From: UBA4479 sp963974935 | GTDB lineage: Bacteria; Pseudomonadota; Alphaproteobacteria; Rhodospirillales; Casp-alpha2 | DNA length: 64,000 nt | Direction of reading: 5' to 3' | NCBI GenBank assembly: GCA_963974935.1 | Contig: CAXBEV010000001.1 | Coordinates: 558,001-622,000, forward strand | In this document: piece by piece, positions 25,962 to 35,082 of the stretch | Layout: each line of letters starts with the position of its first letter | Position numbering within the stretch: the stretch's first letter is position 1 | Program-made: the position numbers and the translations under genes | The notes under the pieces: model-generated | What the model was told of the DNA's origin: nothing | Seen by the model: the letters and a program-made list of their open reading frames with translations, nothing else | Database searches by the model: none

Positions 25962-25996
25962 TCGGGGGCGGGCATTGCCTGCCCCCGATACCTTTT
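25962..25996 (+). terminator. Hairpin between binding protein and permease (attenuating terminator)
   Basis: TCGGGGGC (25962-25969) pairs with GCCCCCGA (25981-25988), with further inner pairing of GGC and GCC, then CCTTTT. It lies directly after the binding-protein gene and 133 bases before the permease, so it probably lets only part of transcription continue. Confidence 0.75.
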
Positions 25997-26128
25997 AGGT
26001 AATTTTTTAAAACCAACGTCGAAATAAATTCGACAGTAATAAAAAGGCGATTTTCGCCGCAATACGGGGAGCTCGATCTGTCGGTCCGCAAGGGGGTCGT
26101 CCGGTTGACGTCATGTGAGGGATAAAAA

Positions 26129-28750
26129 ATGGCTGAGCAAAACAGTTCGATGACACCGGGTGATCCGGGCGCGAAAGTCGACAAGATCGATCTTGATGAA
26201 TTGGTGGCATCGACGGATACCGGGGGACGCGCACCATCCGGTGCGGTCGGCAAGTTCCTGGCAATCGTCGCCGTCAGTTGGTCGTTGTACCAGTTGTGGA
26301 TCGCCTCGCCGCTGCCGTTCATGGTCGCGGATTTCATTCCGATCCCGAGTAACGCTCACACCCGCCCGACGCACCTGTCGTTCGCCATTTTCTTAGCCTT
26401 CATGGCGTATCCGGCGCTGAAATCGTCGCCGAAAGATAGCGTGCCGATTTATGACTGGATTCTTGCATTGGTCGGCACCGCGTGTGTTGCGTACTTGGCG
26501 GTATTTTCCGACCAGCTCGCGAACCGTCCGGGCCTGCCGACAACGGCCGATTTGACCGTTTCGGTGATCGGCTTGGTCTGTCTTTTGGAAGCGACGCGGC
26601 GTGCCTTGGGCCCGCCGTTGATGATCGTCTCTTTGATTTTCGGCGGCTACATCTTCTTTGGCGAATACGCGCCTGACATTATCTCCTGGCAGGGCGCGTC
26701 CTTAAACAAAGGCATGTCGCACCTGTGGATCACCCAAGAAGGCGTGTTCGGTATCGCGTTGGGTGTGTCGACGGCGTTCGTGTTTTTGTTCGTGTTGTTC
26801 GGTGCGCTGCTCGATAAGGCCGGCGCCGGCAACTATTTCATTAAGGTCGCGTTTGCAGCTTTGGGTCACCTGCGCGGTGGTCCGGCAAAAGCCGCCGTTT
26901 TGGCATCTGCGATGACCGGTTTGATTTCCGGCTCGTCGATTGCCAACGTGGTCACCACGGGCACGTTCACGATCCCGCTGATGAAGCGCGTCGGCTTCAG
27001 CGCTGAAAAGGCGGGTGCGGTCGAGGTTGCGTCCTCGGTGAACGGTCAGATCATGCCGCCGGTGATGGGTGCGGCGGCGTTCTTGATGGTTGAATACGTC
27101 GGCATTTCCTACCAAGAAGTCGTCAAGCATGCTTTCCTGCCGGCGGTTATTTCCTACATCGCGTTGTTTTATCTGGTCGATCTTGAGGCCGCGAAGAACA
27201 ACATGAAGGGCCTGCCGAAATCCGGTCCGTTGCGTTCGATTATGCAAAAGGTCAACGGCTTTTTGATCGGCATCGTCGTGATCGCCGTTCTGTCTGCGAT
27301 AACGTATTTCGGTATCGGCTGGACAAAAGACCTGTTCGGCGACAACGCCGGCTGGATTTTGAGCATCGCATTGCTCGCGATTTATGTCGGTCTGGTAAAG
27401 TTTGCGTCGCAGTATCCCGACTTGGAATTGGATGACCCGAATGCCGAGGTTGTCGAATTGCCGCTGATGGGGGCGACTGCGAAAACCGGTCTGCATTATC
27501 TGTTGCCGATTGTCGTGCTCGTTTGGTTCTTGATGATTGAGCGTAAATCGCCGGGCCTGTCCGCGTTCTGGGCGACGGCGCTGTTGATTTTCCAAATCCT
27601 CACGCAAAAGCCATTGAAGGCGATCTTTAGGGGTGAGTCCGATGTTGCCGGGGCGGTCCGGTCCGGGGTCGTCGATCTGTTTGCGGGTCTCAATGACGGG
27701 GCCAGGAACATGATCGGTATCGGTGTTGCAACCGCATCGGCGGGTATCATCGTCGGTGCGGTGTCGCTGACCGGTATCGGTCAGGTGATGGCTGAATTGG
27801 TCGAGTTCCTGTCCGGTGGTAACTTGATGGTGATGTTGTTGCTGGTCGCGCTGATCAGCTTGATCTTGGGTATGGGCTTGCCGACGACGGCCAACTACAT
27901 CGTCGTGTCGTCGTTGATGGCCGGCGTTGTCGTGCAGTTGGGCGCGCAGGAAGGCTTAATCGTGCCGTTGATCGCGGTGCACCTGTTCGTGTTCTACTTC
28001 GGCATCATGGCGGATGTGACTCCACCCGTGGGGCTTGCGTCATTCGCCGCCGCGGCGGTGTCTGGAGGCGATCCGATCAAGACTGGCTTTGTCGCATTTT
28101 TCTATAGTATGCGGACCGTATTGCTGCCGTTCTTGTTCATCTTCAACACCGATCTGTTGTTGATCGATGTGGGTTGGCTCGACGGCATCTTTATCTTTAT
28201 CGTCGCAACGGCAGCGATGCTGGTATTTGCGGCGGGCACGCAGGGCTACTTCTTTGCCCGCTCGAAGATCTATGAATCCGTCGTGCTGATCTTGATCGCG
28301 TTCACGTTGTTCCGCCCGGGGTTCTGGCTGGATATGGTGTGGGCGCCTTATGAGCAGAAAAACCCCGTTGGGCTGACCGAGTTGGTCGGCAATATGCCGG
28401 CGGATGCGAAGCTTCGGATCAAGGTCATGGGCGAGAACCTGACCACCGGCAAGATCGATGAAAAGTTCGTCGAGTTACCGTTGGGTGACGCTGATTCAGA
28501 CGGTGTAAGCCGGCTTGAAAACAACGTCGGCCTGACGCTTCGGGTTGAAGACGAAAAAGTAATCGTCGATCAAGTCGGCTTCGACAGCCCGGCGGCGAAA
28601 GCCAAGATCGACTTTGATTGGCAGATTGTGATGGTCGAGTTGCCGAATGATCGCTTGCCGAAAGAAGTCTTCTGGATACCGGCGCTCGGCCTGTTGGGCC
28701 TGATCATCGTCGTGCAACGTCGCCGACGGAAGATCGAAGAGGGGGCGTAA
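26129..28750 (+). CDS. TAXI-associated TRAP transporter fused permease (DctQ-DctM, DUF3394)
   Basis: 873-aa inner membrane protein. The N-terminal ~200 residues form the small four-helix DctQ-like part. The large 12-helix DctM-like part follows, with GLISGSSIANVVTTGTFTIP and LGMGLPTTANYIVVSS, the two conserved sodium-coupled transport hairpins. The C-terminal ~125 residues (from about YEQKNPVGLTE) form a soluble DUF3394-type domain ending in one helix and a basic tail. It works with the preceding binding protein. Confidence 0.96.
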   Translation: MAEQNSSMTPGDPGAKVDKIDLDELVASTDTGGRAPSGAVGKFLAIVAVSWSLYQLWIASPLPFMVADFIPIPSNAHTRPTHLSFAIFLAFMAYPALKSSPKDSVPIYDWILALVGTACVAYLAVFSDQLANRPGLPTTADLTVSVIGLVCLLEATRRALGPPLMIVSLIFGGYIFFGEYAPDIISWQGASLNKGMSHLWITQEGVFGIALGVSTAFVFLFVLFGALLDKAGAGNYFIKVAFAALGHLRGGPAKAAVLASAMTGLISGSSIANVVTTGTFTIPLMKRVGFSAEKAGAVEVASSVNGQIMPPVMGAAAFLMVEYVGISYQEVVKHAFLPAVISYIALFYLVDLEAAKNNMKGLPKSGPLRSIMQKVNGFLIGIVVIAVLSAITYFGIGWTKDLFGDNAGWILSIALLAIYVGLVKFASQYPDLELDDPNAEVVELPLMGATAKTGLHYLLPIVVLVWFLMIERKSPGLSAFWATALLIFQILTQKPLKAIFRGESDVAGAVRSGVVDLFAGLNDGARNMIGIGVATASAGIIVGAVSLTGIGQVMAELVEFLSGGNLMVMLLLVALISLILGMGLPTTANYIVVSSLMAGVVVQLGAQEGLIVPLIAVHLFVFYFGIMADVTPPVGLASFAAAAVSGGDPIKTGFVAFFYSMRTVLLPFLFIFNTDLLLIDVGWLDGIFIFIVATAAMLVFAAGTQGYFFARSKIYESVVLILIAFTLFRPGFWLDMVWAPYEQKNPVGLTELVGNMPADAKLRIKVMGENLTTGKIDEKFVELPLGDADSDGVSRLENNVGLTLRVEDEKVIVDQVGFDSPAAKAKIDFDWQIVMVELPNDRLPKEVFWIPALGLLGLIIVVQRRRRKIEEGA

Positions 28751-28805
28751 TCGCTTAACCTTCTCGCAATCCTGTATAAGACGAACTGGCGCGGCACCTA
28801 TTTAG

Positions 28806-30014
28806 TTAGGGCCGCGTCAATTCTTCCCAGATCGAATGCCCTTTGGTAAAGCTGCGGTACGACCGCAGCACTTTCGAAAATATCTGGCTGCCGGCTTGGC
28901 GTTCTTTTGCTTCGGCAACCCAGGCGGCACGCATGGCGTCGCGAATTTCCGTCGGCCACGGCTGTACATCGACGCCGGCCTTGGTGATCTCTTTGAGCGC
29001 ATTGAACTGCACGGCTTCGGCCTCTGCGATGGCGGCACGGATATTGTCGCTGCACGCGGTCTGTACCTGCGTCTGCTGCACGGGGCTCAGACCAGCCCAT
29101 ACTTTGTCGGATAGCGTTAAGGCGAAAACACTGGCCGGCGTCGTCCAGCCCGGTACGTAATACGTCTGCCCGGATTTGGCGACGCCAAGCGCGAGGTCGA
29201 CGTGCGGCGCCGATAATTGTGCACCGGCCAAAAGGCCGGACTCGATGGCAAGCAACGTATCCGCAAAGGATAAATCAAGCACTTCGGCGCCAAGTCGTCG
29301 GTAAAGTTGCGCGGCAATGCCAGACGCGCGGATGCGCAAACCGCGTAAATCTTCTGACGTGCGGACCGGCTTTTGGAACCAACCGCCGCCCGCATGCGGG
29401 ACCAAGCCGCAGACCAACGTCTTGATCTGTAGGCTGCTCGAAATTTCGTCCAGCAAACGCTGCCCGCCATCCGAAGAAACCCACCCCAAATAGGCGGCAA
29501 TCGAGCTGCCGAACGGGGGCCCTGCAAACAGCGTCAAAGCCGGCTCGCGCTCGGCAAGGGTTTCCATAGAGGTGAAATATGCATCAATCGCACCCGACGT
29601 GACCGCAGCCAAAGCATCTTTGTCGGCGACCAAGGCACCTGGTGTATGAAAGCGCAGGTCCAACCGGCCGTCCGAAATTCGCCACACCGTCCGCTCTAGC
29701 CGTTTGGCTGAAGTGCCGTGGACTTTAAGGCTTTCCGCGAACGCGCTTGCCATGCGCAGGCGCGTAACTTTTTTCTCTGGCGATGTGTCTTTGGGCGCGG
29801 CGGCTGGCGCCGCCGCCGTGTTCGCGGCGGTGTCGGATTGGGCTGGATCGGCCGCATCGTTGGCCGCCGACGACGGATCGACCGTGTCCTCGGCAGCCGG
29901 GGCCAAAGCGATAGCGCCCGCTACGGATTTCGCCAAGCGCGGGGCGATCACCGTGGTGCCGAGTACGATGCCGGCAACGACGCCGATGATCAGTCCGATA
30001 ACCGCATTACGCAT
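28806..30014 (-). CDS. DctP-family TRAP-type solute-binding protein, membrane-anchored
   Basis: 402 aa. An uncleaved-looking N-terminal helix (AVIGLIIGVVAGIVLGTTVI) is followed by an Ala/Asp-rich linker of about 50 residues, then a DctP-like domain (LRMASAFAESLKVHGTSAKR, then LRGLRIRASGIAAQLYRRLG with the carboxylate-binding Arg, and GWTTPASVFAL). DctP proteins usually serve DctQ/DctM permeases, but none is adjacent. The convergent TAXI permease belongs to another binding-protein class. It may be a sensor, or may serve a distant permease. Confidence 0.85.
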   Translation of the reverse strand: MRNAVIGLIIGVVAGIVLGTTVIAPRLAKSVAGAIALAPAAEDTVDPSSAANDAADPAQSDTAANTAAAPAAAPKDTSPEKKVTRLRMASAFAESLKVHGTSAKRLERTVWRISDGRLDLRFHTPGALVADKDALAAVTSGAIDAYFTSMETLAEREPALTLFAGPPFGSSIAAYLGWVSSDGGQRLLDEISSSLQIKTLVCGLVPHAGGGWFQKPVRTSEDLRGLRIRASGIAAQLYRRLGAEVLDLSFADTLLAIESGLLAGAQLSAPHVDLALGVAKSGQTYYVPGWTTPASVFALTLSDKVWAGLSPVQQTQVQTACSDNIRAAIAEAEAVQFNALKEITKAGVDVQPWPTEIRDAMRAAWVAEAKERQAGSQIFSKVLRSYRSFTKGHSIWEELTRP

Positions 30015-30097
30015 GAAACGCCTCCTGGTTTATCCCGACCGATAGCACCGACGCCCGCCGATGGCCAGGATCGAAACGCGGAAACCCTACAGGCCGT

Positions 30098-30955
30098 TTA
30101 AAGCCGATTGACCGGCAATTTCAAATAGCTGACACCATTTGTCTCTGCGGGCGGCAACTGTCCGGCCCGGACATTGACTTGGACGGACGGCAAGATCAGC
30201 ACCGGCATCGACAGCCCGGCGTCGCGCTCGGCACGCATCCGGGCGTAGCTTTCGCCATCACTGGCGGCCAAAAGGTGAATATTTTCGGCACGCTGTTGTG
30301 CTACCGTGGTGTGGGTCATCAGCGCGCGGTCGTCCGGCAGATAGTCGTGACACAAGAACAGCCGCGTCGTCTCCGGCAGCGCCAAAATCTTTTGCATCGA
30401 CGCCCACAGCACCGCTCCGTCACCGCCCGGAAAGTCGCAGCGCGCGGTGCCATAATCAGGCGAGAACAGCGTATCGCCAATAAACGCCGCATCGCCGAAC
30501 ACATAGGTGATGCAGGCCGGTGTGTGGCCCGGCGTGAACATGACGTGCCCTTTAAGTGCACCGATCTCGATGGTCTCGCCGTCTTCGAACAAATGGTCAA
30601 AGGCGCTGCCGTCGGGCGCAACGTCGGTCAGGTTATAGATATCGATGAAGGTCTTTTGCACGTCGGTGACATTCGCACCGATGCCGATGCGCCCGCCCAA
30701 TGCAGCCGTGATGTGCTGCGCGCCGCTTAGGTGGTCGGCGTGCACGTGGGTCTCCAAAACCCAACTCAGCGTGAGCCCGCGTTCGCGAATCCGCGCGATG
30801 ACTTTGTCGGCGCCGTCGGTCGATGTGCGTCCGGACTTGGGATCGAAATCCAACACCGGGTCAATCACGGCGCACGTCTTGCTCGCCGGGTCGCTGACCA
30901 GATGCGTCAGCGTGAAGGTGGCGGAATCAAAAAAACTCTCGACGTTAGTGCTCAA
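30098..30955 (-). CDS. MBL-fold metallo-hydrolase, ETHE1/persulfide dioxygenase-like
   Basis: 285-aa metallo-beta-lactamase fold enzyme. The metal motif is THVHADHLSGAQ (His70, His72, Asp74, His75), with FTPGHTPACITY and a later CHDYL. The N-terminus FTLTHLVSDPASKTCAVIDPVLDFD is characteristic of the ETHE1/Blh subgroup, which includes sulfur dioxygenases acting on glutathione persulfide. No rhodanese domain is fused. It may be the third gene of a minus-strand group that begins at 31763. Confidence 0.9.
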   Translation of the reverse strand: MSTNVESFFDSATFTLTHLVSDPASKTCAVIDPVLDFDPKSGRTSTDGADKVIARIRERGLTLSWVLETHVHADHLSGAQHITAALGGRIGIGANVTDVQKTFIDIYNLTDVAPDGSAFDHLFEDGETIEIGALKGHVMFTPGHTPACITYVFGDAAFIGDTLFSPDYGTARCDFPGGDGAVLWASMQKILALPETTRLFLCHDYLPDDRALMTHTTVAQQRAENIHLLAASDGESYARMRAERDAGLSMPVLILPSVQVNVRAGQLPPAETNGVSYLKLPVNRL

Positions 30956-30999
30956 TGTCTGCTCTCCAGCTTAATTTAACTGCGCCGATTATCGGCATC

Positions 31000-31410
31000 T
31001 CAGCTTGGAATGAAAAGCCCCGGGTGTTGTGCGAGGTAGCGCCGCAGTTGCCAAGGCGTGATCACCCAACGTGCATTCAGCCCGAGCACCCGCTTGACCG
31101 CTTCGACGCAGGTAAATGGCGCCCAGGGTAGCTCGCGCATATACGGCGGGCGGCGTTGTACGCAGAGCGCCTCATATCCGGCTTGTGTAAACGCATACAG
31201 CACTTCGTCGACCCGCAATTCGCCCAAATGGGTCACCTCAAGCCGGTTCGACAACGGGTCCAGCAATTGCCATACACTCTGGTCTTGGACCGCAACCATG
31301 CAATGGCGGTAGTCGGGCTTTAGGAGCCGAAGATACGCAATCGACGACGGCGCAAACGCGACCACGGCGAGCGAGCCGCCGCTTGGGCGCATCAGCTTTG
31401 GCGCCGTCAT
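31000..31410 (-). CDS. Conserved hypothetical, possible permuted NlpC/P60-like (papain-like) protein
   Basis: 136 aa from ATG 31410, which overlaps the upstream gene stop by 4 bases (ATGA). The order of potential catalytic residues is His36 (KPDYRHCMVAVQ), then an aspartate (LLDPLSNR, Asp51), then Cys101 starting a helix (WAPFTCVEAVKRVLGL). His before Cys is the order of circularly permuted papain-like folds such as LRAT/YaeF-type NlpC/P60 proteins. This is inference from pattern; the biochemical role is unknown. Similar coupled gene pairs occur in alphaproteobacteria, as far as memory allows. Confidence 0.7.
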   Translation of the reverse strand: MTAPKLMRPSGGSLAVVAFAPSSIAYLRLLKPDYRHCMVAVQDQSVWQLLDPLSNRLEVTHLGELRVDEVLYAFTQAGYEALCVQRRPPYMRELPWAPFTCVEAVKRVLGLNARWVITPWQLRRYLAQHPGLFIPS

Positions 31411-31763
31411 TCGATGACGTCTTTCGCGCGCAGGATGGGGTCGATGGTATCGAAGGCATCGGTCCATATCACCCAGTCGATCACCTCTTCGTCATGATCG
31501 GGGTAGGGCATGCGATCCAGATATCCGTATTCGCTCAGCACTTCGACATGCAGCGGATACAGTGCGCCGGCTTGGTACAGTTGATCGACCCAGCGAAAGA
31601 TATCGCCGGGTTCGCAGGGTCTGGGTTCGGTGGTCGTACGCGCGGCACTTCGCTTGCCGTCGTTGCGGGCCTTTTCGGCGCGCATCAGCCAAAACCAGGC
31701 TTCTTCGGCGCTGTTGAAGCGCTTTGTTGGCGGCTCGTCTGCGGGGCGTGGGGGTCTCGTCAT
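31407..31763 (-). CDS. Conserved hypothetical, partner of the 31000-31410 gene
   Basis: 118-aa soluble acidic protein beginning with a Pro-rich stretch, then FNSAEEAWFWLMRAEKARND, PCEPGDIFRWVDQLYQAG and a C-terminal acidic/aromatic segment (DWVIWTDAFDTIDPI). No known domain. Translational coupling (ATGA) with the next gene indicates a functional pair. No promoter was recognised upstream. Confidence 0.7.
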   Translation of the reverse strand: MTRPPRPADEPPTKRFNSAEEAWFWLMRAEKARNDGKRSAARTTTEPRPCEPGDIFRWVDQLYQAGALYPLHVEVLSEYGYLDRMPYPDHDEEVIDWVIWTDAFDTIDPILRAKDVIE

Positions 31764-31955
31764 CGTCGGCTTGCTCCGTGTGAAAATTGCGTCTTAGACA
31801 CTCTAGGCACTGCATGTGTCTAAAATGGTCCACCGTTTCACGTTCGGCATGCCTCCGTTCACCAGCATAAAACCGAGAAAATGTGGCGGTAATATGGTCG
31901 GCCTCGTGAAATACGGTTAAGCTCTGTTGCTTGGATAATTTCGGCGGAGGACGTG

Positions 31956-32813
31956 ATGGCGCACAATGCTCAAGGCAAGGTCTGGACCTACGCCGACGAC
32001 GCGTGGTTCGAAGGCGACAAGGGCGTACTGGCGCCGCGTCATCAGGCGTTTTGGTTGGCGTCCACCGTGTTTGATGGTGCCCGCTACATGCTTGGCCGCG
32101 CCCCCGATCTGGACCGCCACATCGCGCGTCTGATGAAGTCTGCACGCATCTTGGCCATGAAACCCTGCCTGAGCGAAGCTGAGATCGAGGCCATCGCTTG
32201 GCAAGGCGTCGGTAAATTCGCCGACGATGCCGATCTGTATATCTGCCCGATCTTTTATGCCGAAGAAGGTGCCGTCGTGCTGCCCGATCCGGATAGCACT
32301 CGGTTCGCGATGGTGGTGCGAGAATCACCGATGCCGGCGTTTGACGGCTTCGCGGCGTGCCTCAGCAGTTTTCGTCGTCCGGCCCGCGACATGGCGCCGA
32401 CCGAGGCCAAGGCGTCGTGCCTGTATCCGAACGTGGCGCGCAGCGTCGGCGAGGCCCAGAAAAAAGGCTTCGACGTCGGCGTGATCTTAGATCCTAGCGG
32501 TAACGTCGCCGAGTTTTCCTATGCCAATCTATTCATGGTCAAAGACGACGTCGTCACGACGCCGGTGATCAACGGCACGTTCCTAAACGGCATCACCCGC
32601 CAGCGTATCATGCAATTGCTCAGCGATGACGGCTACCAAGTCGTTGAACGGACAGTGGATTTTGATGAACTGCGCGTGGCGGACGAGCTGTTCGCGACCG
32701 GCAACTACGCCAAGGTCAGCCCCTGTACACGTCTTGAAGACCGCACCCTGCACCCCGGCGCCGTCGCCACCCGCGCCCGTGAGCTTTATTTCGAATTTGC
32801 GGCAAAAGCCTGA
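31956..32813 (+). CDS. Class IV aminotransferase (branched-chain type)
   Basis: 285 aa. ATG 31956 lies 5 nt after GGAGG, preferred to GTG 31953. PLP fold type IV: the catalytic lysine is Lys152 in TEAKASCLYPNVARS, and the cofactor glutamate is Glu186 in NVAEFSYANLFMV, followed by TFLNGITRQRIM. It is similar in layout to branched-chain aminotransferases (IlvE) and D-amino-acid or aminodeoxychorismate enzymes. The N-terminal FEGDKGVLAPRHQAFWLAST and the short length make a specialised BCAT-like enzyme plausible. It starts divergently from the hypothetical pair. Confidence 0.88.
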   Translation: MAHNAQGKVWTYADDAWFEGDKGVLAPRHQAFWLASTVFDGARYMLGRAPDLDRHIARLMKSARILAMKPCLSEAEIEAIAWQGVGKFADDADLYICPIFYAEEGAVVLPDPDSTRFAMVVRESPMPAFDGFAACLSSFRRPARDMAPTEAKASCLYPNVARSVGEAQKKGFDVGVILDPSGNVAEFSYANLFMVKDDVVTTPVINGTFLNGITRQRIMQLLSDDGYQVVERTVDFDELRVADELFATGNYAKVSPCTRLEDRTLHPGAVATRARELYFEFAAKA

Positions 32814-32844
32814 CGCCTCAAGCATCCGAACCTCACCCGTCCCC

Positions 32845-32907
32845 CGTCATTCCCGCGTAGGCGGGAATCTACAAGCACGATGGGCCCCCGCCTTCGCGGG
32901 GGTGACG
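32845..32907. repeat. Family A repeat pair (head-to-head)
   Basis: Forward arm 32845-32871 (CGTCATTCCCGCG...GCGGGAATCTA), spacer of 9 nt, reverse arm 32881-32907 (TGGGCCCCCGCC...GGGGGTGACG). The intergenic region 32814-33043 holds nothing else recognisable. Confidence 0.88.
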
Positions 32908-33043
32908 ATGTAGATGGATCGCATCGGTCAGGCGAAATCGCTCACCTTCGCAAAACCACGCTCGCCGGCTAATTTTTCTCCCACGACGGCTTCCGGGGGC
33001 GCCTTTTAGATACAGGCAGGACACACGTCCGGTATTCGAAACC

Positions 33044-33820
33044 CTACGCCTTTAAATTTCGCAGGCGCGAGAGCGCGACCTCCTTCATTTTCAGTACTTT
33101 CGTCTCCGCTGTCGTAACAACGGCGGATATTTCTTCCAGAACGGCCGACGATAATCTATTGATATCTAAAATGGCAGCGGCGCTCATTTTGGTGAGCTTG
33201 TTCGTGACCTCTTTCGAAAAGCTTGTGATCTTCAGCTTGGCTTCTTCGCCATCGTCTGCGGCGCTTTCGAGCGTGCGCTTTTTCACCTTTGAGGCCTCAA
33301 GTTTTTTGACGGCTATTTTTTCATTATTTTCGATTTCTGATTTCACATCAGCAACGTGTTTTTGAATTGTTGCGATCGCCGTATTGACGTTTTCTGAGAT
33401 TTGAGCAACCGCCATATCGCCGTGCCTTCTTATTTCTTCAACGGAATTATTGCAGCTATCTTCAATTTCCAATCGCGCTTCATTTATAATTTTGGCAGTG
33501 ATTTTTTCATGCGCACCATTGGTCTCGCTTGAATTCTCGCTTTTTAAGTGATCAATCTTTAGTGCCGTCAGCTCCACAGTCGAGAGTAGCTCGATACAGG
33601 TGACCTCGGCATGCGATGCAATCCGCGCCGCCGCGACACGGGTATCGGTCTGTATTCTGGCATTTGCGACCTGGTTGATTTCACCGATCGCCGAAATAGC
33701 GGCCACGACCTGTCCGGAAAATGATGTTTCGAACGCGGTGACCGCAATGCGACGATCACTTTCGATGCGCTTATCCAAATCCTCAAGGGAACGGTCACTT
33801 TGTGGGGCGTCGTCAACCAC
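33044..33820 (-). CDS. Long alpha-helical protein of unknown function
   Basis: 258 aa with no signal peptide or membrane segment, and almost no Gly or Pro after residue 60. The sequence is continuously helical with Ala/Ile/Val stripes (VAAARIASHAEV, MAVAQISENVNTAIATIQKH), like an elongated coiled coil or amphipathic helical bundle. Such helical regions resemble the cytoplasmic bundles of chemoreceptors, but no signalling hairpin motif was seen. Codon use is more AT-rich than in flanking core genes, shared with the next three genes. It lies downstream of the HD-GYP gene on the same strand. Confidence 0.7.
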   Translation of the reverse strand: MVDDAPQSDRSLEDLDKRIESDRRIAVTAFETSFSGQVVAAISAIGEINQVANARIQTDTRVAAARIASHAEVTCIELLSTVELTALKIDHLKSENSSETNGAHEKITAKIINEARLEIEDSCNNSVEEIRRHGDMAVAQISENVNTAIATIQKHVADVKSEIENNEKIAVKKLEASKVKKRTLESAADDGEEAKLKITSFSKEVTNKLTKMSAAAILDINRLSSAVLEEISAVVTTAETKVLKMKEVALSRLRNLKA

Positions 33821-33939
33821 TTATTTTCCATTCATATCTTGTGAAATGTGACTATACACCGAATATTTTATTTAGAAACTAAGACAATAAATGATGCTTT
33901 CTTAGTGTGTTATCTAGATGATGACAGGCTTTGTTTGCG

Positions 33940-35082
33940 TTACGCGTAAAGTTGCTGAATATCTGCGTTGTCTTCAAGGACTTCGATAAACGCGTCGACA
34001 ACGTAGGGGTCATATTTTGTGATCCTACCATTAATCAACGTGGATAATGCTTTATCTTGTCCGGGGGCGTGACGATAAGGCCGATCCCCGGACATTGCAT
34101 CATATGTGTCGGCGACCGCAATAATTCTGGCTTCCAGGCAGATATCACAACCCTTCAACCCGTTTGGATAACCGGACCCGTCCATTCTTTCGTGGTGTTG
34201 TCCGATCATATCAGCGATTGGCCAGGGCAAGTCCAGATGGCTAAATATTTCTCTACCGAACTCCGCATGTAACCTGACCATCTCTAATTCCGCGGCTAAC
34301 AATTTGCCGGTTTTATTCAGTATTTGCGATGGCGTGACGATCTTCCCGATATCGTGAATGAGTGAACCAATATTTAAGCCAAAACATCTTTCCTTCGATA
34401 AGCCGAGCTGCCGCGCAATACCTGCACTGATTTTAGCAACATTGGACTGATGGTGGCTGGTATATTCGTCACGAAGTTCAAGCGCCTTCCCGATTGCTTG
34501 TGTCATCGACACAAGGATTTCCTCATGGGATCGGTTCTGAAACTCAATCGAATGGCAATGCTCTTCCTCGTCTTTACTCTTCAGCAGATCGACGATGATC
34601 GGCCAGCCCACTTTTACATAGACTTCAAGCTTATCTAAATCCGTCGCATTATAAGGGGTCGACCTATTGCCGATGCCGAGAACGGCGACAATTTTATCAT
34701 CCAAGAAGATCGGAAAACTGATATAATTTTTTACTTTAAAATCAGTCATTTTAGTTCGACTGACCATGCAGGTTTGCTTGGATTGATTTTCCACGTCCGG
34801 TGCACGGTTTAGAATGCTTTTCGTCCAGATTTCCGATGGCGCCGCCTGATGACGCGTATTATGCGTCACAGGCCCATGGGCAAGGGCCGCTCCTGACCAA
34901 ACCTTGAGGTCCAGTTCATTTCGCGCTTCATCATAAAAATGAAGAAAACCCACTTGGCTATTTGTCTTTCGAACGACCATATCCACAAATTCTTGTAGAA
35001 GGTCATGTGATGACAAATACCTCCTTAACGAGAGTTCTGTGAACTCTCTGCTTTCATAGTCTGGCTCAGATAAAAGGCCCAT
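33940..35082 (-). CDS. GAF-HD-GYP cyclic-di-GMP phosphodiesterase
   Basis: 380 aa. The N-terminal GAF-like sensor (residues ~20-165, VGFLHFYDEARNELDLKVWS through VAVLGIGNRSTPYN) is joined by a short helix to an HD-GYP domain. HDIGK (243-247), GQHHERMDGSGYPNGL (294-309, with GYP at 304-306) and AVADTYDAMSGDRPYR are all conserved. It should therefore hydrolyse c-di-GMP in response to a small ligand or redox cue. No receiver domain is fused. The CheY-like and Hpt proteins nearby may connect to it. Confidence 0.93.
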   Translation of the reverse strand: MGLLSEPDYESREFTELSLRRYLSSHDLLQEFVDMVVRKTNSQVGFLHFYDEARNELDLKVWSGAALAHGPVTHNTRHQAAPSEIWTKSILNRAPDVENQSKQTCMVSRTKMTDFKVKNYISFPIFLDDKIVAVLGIGNRSTPYNATDLDKLEVYVKVGWPIIVDLLKSKDEEEHCHSIEFQNRSHEEILVSMTQAIGKALELRDEYTSHHQSNVAKISAGIARQLGLSKERCFGLNIGSLIHDIGKIVTPSQILNKTGKLLAAELEMVRLHAEFGREIFSHLDLPWPIADMIGQHHERMDGSGYPNGLKGCDICLEARIIAVADTYDAMSGDRPYRHAPGQDKALSTLINGRITKYDPYVVDAFIEVLEDNADIQQLYA

